Positions 6,195 to 7,466 of a stretch of DNA of 7,466 nt are shown here, piece by piece. Origin of the DNA: Lachnoclostridium sp. UBA933 (lineage in GTDB: Bacteria; Bacillota; Clostridia; Lachnospirales; Lachnospiraceae); NCBI GenBank assembly GCA_002293545.1, contig DBDL01000120.1, positions 12,000 through 19,465 on the forward strand, written 5' to 3'. Within the stretch, counting starts at the first letter, position 1, and each line of letters starts with the position of its first letter. The notes beneath the pieces were generated by a model. The model did no database searches. It was not told the origin of the DNA and worked only from the letters and a program-made list of their open reading frames with translations. The position numbers were made by a program, and so were the translations under genes.

Positions 6195-6334
6195 GAAATT
6201 CCTCCTGTCTTATTATTCCTGACACATTATCAATTTGGGATTTGCAGTATCTCCCATTTCCGAAGACAGTAACTATCCCGTTCCTTTTTTTATGTCTTTT
6301 CATTTTCCAATCACTTTCCTCCCCCTTTATATAC
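6195..6334. other. Gap between radical SAM B and fibre gene
   Basis: This 140-bp gap is larger than the others in the operon. It contains the fibre ribosome binding site (AGGAGG, about 6201-6206), an apparently orphan strong Shine-Dalgarno (GGGGGAGGAAA, 6325-6315) and the decayed holin-like start described separately. No terminator or promoter is evident. Confidence 0.5.
6213..6314 (-). pseudogene. Decayed holin-like 5' end (remnant)
   Basis: Behind the Shine-Dalgarno GGGGGAGGAAA, a GTG at 6314 opens the frame V-I-G-K-stop-K-D-I-K-K-G-T-G-stop. It lines up codon for codon with the intact holin start M-I-E-K-L-K-D-I-K-K-G-T at 2841. The two DNA segments (6314-6280 and 2841-2807) match at 30 of 35 bases without gaps, including 21 consecutive identical bases. 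After that the similarity ends; the same frame continues (SSEMGDTANPKLIMCQE) to a TAA at 6213, just before the fibre ribosome binding site. This looks like a recombination scar, but part of the match is A-rich, so chance cannot be fully excluded. Confidence 0.45.
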
Positions 6335-7039
6335 TTAAAATGATGTAATCCATTCCTCCGGAAAAAATATTTCAAATCCTCCTACGTTTTGACAATAAGG
6401 GCATTTTTTCTTAATGTTCGCCTTTCTTGGCTCTGACATATTTTGAATCCTTATATCTTCCGAAGTCGTGTCACAATAGCAAGAGGAAATTCTGCCGCCG
6501 GAATATACTACTGTCCAAAAATCAATGAACCTGTTTTTGCGTTTTGCATCGGTTCCCGGCGTTCTCAGTGCCTCCGGTCGGTGAAACTCCTGAAAATCTA
6601 CGTCTTTATAAGGTATATTATGGTCAATGCAGTATTGCTTCTTTTGCTGCCAACAATCTTTTGGGTTTCTCATGATCAACATGCTGTCCGCATATTGAGG
6701 CGGTTTGTCAATCCCAAATATTTCATGCCATGCAGCCACCCTCTTAAAGGTAGCCGTATGCGGAATAGGCAATGTTCCGTTTGTTTTTACCAATCCGTAA
6801 TATCCTCTGTCAGATAACCCTTCGACCAGCCCTTTTATTTCAGGATATACTCCCGGCTCTCCGCCGCTGATTTCGATAAGCCATTCTCTTGGGTTCAAAT
6901 ATTTATCAATCCACTTAAAAATAAGTTTATTATTCAACTTATTGGCATGGTGATTCACCGGATATGTCCATTTCTTATTCGGACAATAATAACAGCTCAG
7001 GTTACAGCTCTGTATCGGATATATCGTTAGTAAATTCAT
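6335..7039 (-). CDS. Radical SAM enzyme B, phage tail-region paralogue
   Basis: A 234-residue paralogue of enzyme A (3494-4234), with near-identical openings (M-x-LLTIYPIQSCNL). The SAM cluster motif is CNLSCYYC (Cys12, Cys16, Cys19) with the normal Tyr before the last Cys; GGEP (59-62) and VKTNG (84-88) follow. Other cysteines matching A are Cys129, Cys137, Cys187, Cys213 and Cys216, with Cys189 unique to B (SCYCD). The C-terminal set may hold an auxiliary iron-sulfur cluster. Residues 155-170 are the most diverged part between the two and could touch the substrate. The ATG at 7039 is chosen because AAAGGA lies 9 nt upstream and it aligns with enzyme A; a start at 7147 would overlap the upstream gene by about 146 bp. 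Even so, it overlaps that gene by 38 bp. The fibre gene is the next intact gene. Substrate unknown. Confidence 0.88.
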   Translation of the reverse strand: MNLLTIYPIQSCNLSCYYCPNKKWTYPVNHHANKLNNKLIFKWIDKYLNPREWLIEISGGEPGVYPEIKGLVEGLSDRGYYGLVKTNGTLPIPHTATFKRVAAWHEIFGIDKPPQYADSMLIMRNPKDCWQQKKQYCIDHNIPYKDVDFQEFHRPEALRTPGTDAKRKNRFIDFWTVVYSGGRISSCYCDTTSEDIRIQNMSEPRKANIKKKCPYCQNVGGFEIFFPEEWITSF

Positions 7040-7466
7040 TTCCCTGATTCCTTTCGTTAAGAACCGATTCCGCATGTTCGATATTATTACGCCATCCCTG
7101 TCTGGTTTCATGTAATTCATCGGGCTTATACGGCAGTTCAATGTCATGTTCTTTTTGCAGTGCCAACATGATGACTTCCATATTTTTAATAACCTTATAA
7201 TCCGTATTGGTTAAATTCTGAAGAGATTGAGAAATGACTATTTCTTCTGAAAAATCTTCACTTTCTAATTCTATGACATCTACCATCTCGCCATCTTCTA
7301 TAATAGGTTCAAAGCGCGGAGCATTGATAATTTTTTCATATACCGGACTTCCTTCATAAATGGCTGCTACAATATCTGATGGAACATTTCCTTCAAATTG
7401 CGCGATAAAGTGTTTCGGATCCATACCATCTATAGTATAATAACTATAGATATTATTACTGTTTTT
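7002..7466 (-). CDS. XkdW-like small phage tail-region protein, 5' end outside window
   Basis: At least 154 residues, ending NEFTNDISDTEL. An in-frame ATG at 7424 has no Shine-Dalgarno before it, and the frame stays open to the right edge (reading YSYYTIDG before that Met), so the true start is probably outside the window. The first half is acidic (EDGEMVDVIELESEDFSEE). The second half, TDYKVIKNMEVIMLALQ then ELPYKPDELHETRQGWRNNI, fits a pattern I recall from small proteins encoded beside tail fibres in Bacillus and Clostridia phages (XkdW-like: 'D.kvI...E..l.g......Y..l...R...R..I'). These are of unproven function, possibly tail-fibre assembly. The stop at 7002 overlaps the start of radical SAM gene B by 38 bp, suggesting coupled translation. 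Confidence 0.6.
   Translation of the reverse strand, partial: KNSNNIYSYYTIDGMDPKHFIAQFEGNVPSDIVAAIYEGSPVYEKIINAPRFEPIIEDGEMVDVIELESEDFSEEIVISQSLQNLTNTDYKVIKNMEVIMLALQKEHDIELPYKPDELHETRQGWRNNIEHAESVLNERNQGNEFTNDISDTEL
7049..7054 (-). promoter_or_regulatory. Ribosome binding site fixing the radical SAM B start
   Basis: AAAGGA on the minus strand, 9 nt before ATG 7039, inside the end of the XkdW-like gene. It supports the 234-residue form that begins MNLLTIYP, as in the paralogue, over the longer frame from 7147. Confidence 0.55.

Noticed and set aside
6172..6375. Small basic protein frame on the minus strand (67 aa, or 43 aa from 6303)
   Set aside because: It starts inside radical SAM B or with a 14-nt Shine-Dalgarno spacing, overlaps the fibre start, and its sequence is better explained as a decayed holin-like remnant in a different frame.
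3494..7039. Radical SAM genes as QueE (7-deazaguanine DNA modification) or anaerobic ribonucleotide reductase activase
   Set aside because: No queC/queD/folE or nrdD-type neighbours, the genes sit in the late tail region, and the shared C-terminal cysteine set is not typical of either family. Not fully excluded without a search.
6335..7147. Longer 270-residue form of radical SAM B
   Set aside because: The extra 36 residues overlap the upstream gene in another frame, have no match in paralogue A, and a ribosome binding site precedes ATG 7039.

Overview
All supported genes lie on the minus strand. The window looks like the distal end of a prophage late operon (tail-fibre region followed by the lysis cassette) running from the right edge to about position 1900, followed by the start of an unrelated exported surface-protein gene. 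Strong AGGAGG-type ribosome binding sites, the moderately AT-rich sequence, an SPP1-type holin, an M15 endolysin with an SH3-like tail and a bacterial Ig-like surface protein point to a Bacillota host. A gut Clostridia/Lachnospiraceae member is my best guess, but this is an inference from style and not from a marker gene.

Layout in transcription order (right to left): a partial XkdW-like small tail protein (7466-7002); radical SAM enzyme B (7039-6335); a gap of about 140 bp carrying what looks like the decayed 5' end of a holin gene (6314-6213); a 633-residue tail fibre with a Peptidase_S74 self-cleaving chaperone tail (6194-4293); radical SAM enzyme A (4234-3494), a paralogue of B; a 74-residue hypothetical protein (3460-3236); a one-TM holin-associated protein (3171-2842); an SPP1-family holin (2841-2506); and an M15 peptidase endolysin (2516-1902). 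Tight spacing, several overlaps and the lack of internal promoters suggest one late transcript. It ends at strong tandem terminators at 1883-1750.

The stretch 1561-1901 has no gene. It carries four hairpins and an imperfect 35-bp direct repeat, then an extended -10 promoter overlapped by a dyad. That promoter drives a secreted Ig-like (Big_2-type) protein that starts at 1560 and runs off the left edge. The prophage/host boundary may lie here, but no attachment site can be proved from one side.

The most unusual feature is the pair of phage-encoded radical SAM enzymes placed immediately before and after the tail fibre gene. Both keep the CX3CX2C cluster motif and GGEP motif, and both have a C-terminal cysteine set that could hold a second iron-sulfur cluster. 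The position suggests, without proving it, that they act on the fibre or another late virion or lysis product. I know of no described system with this arrangement.
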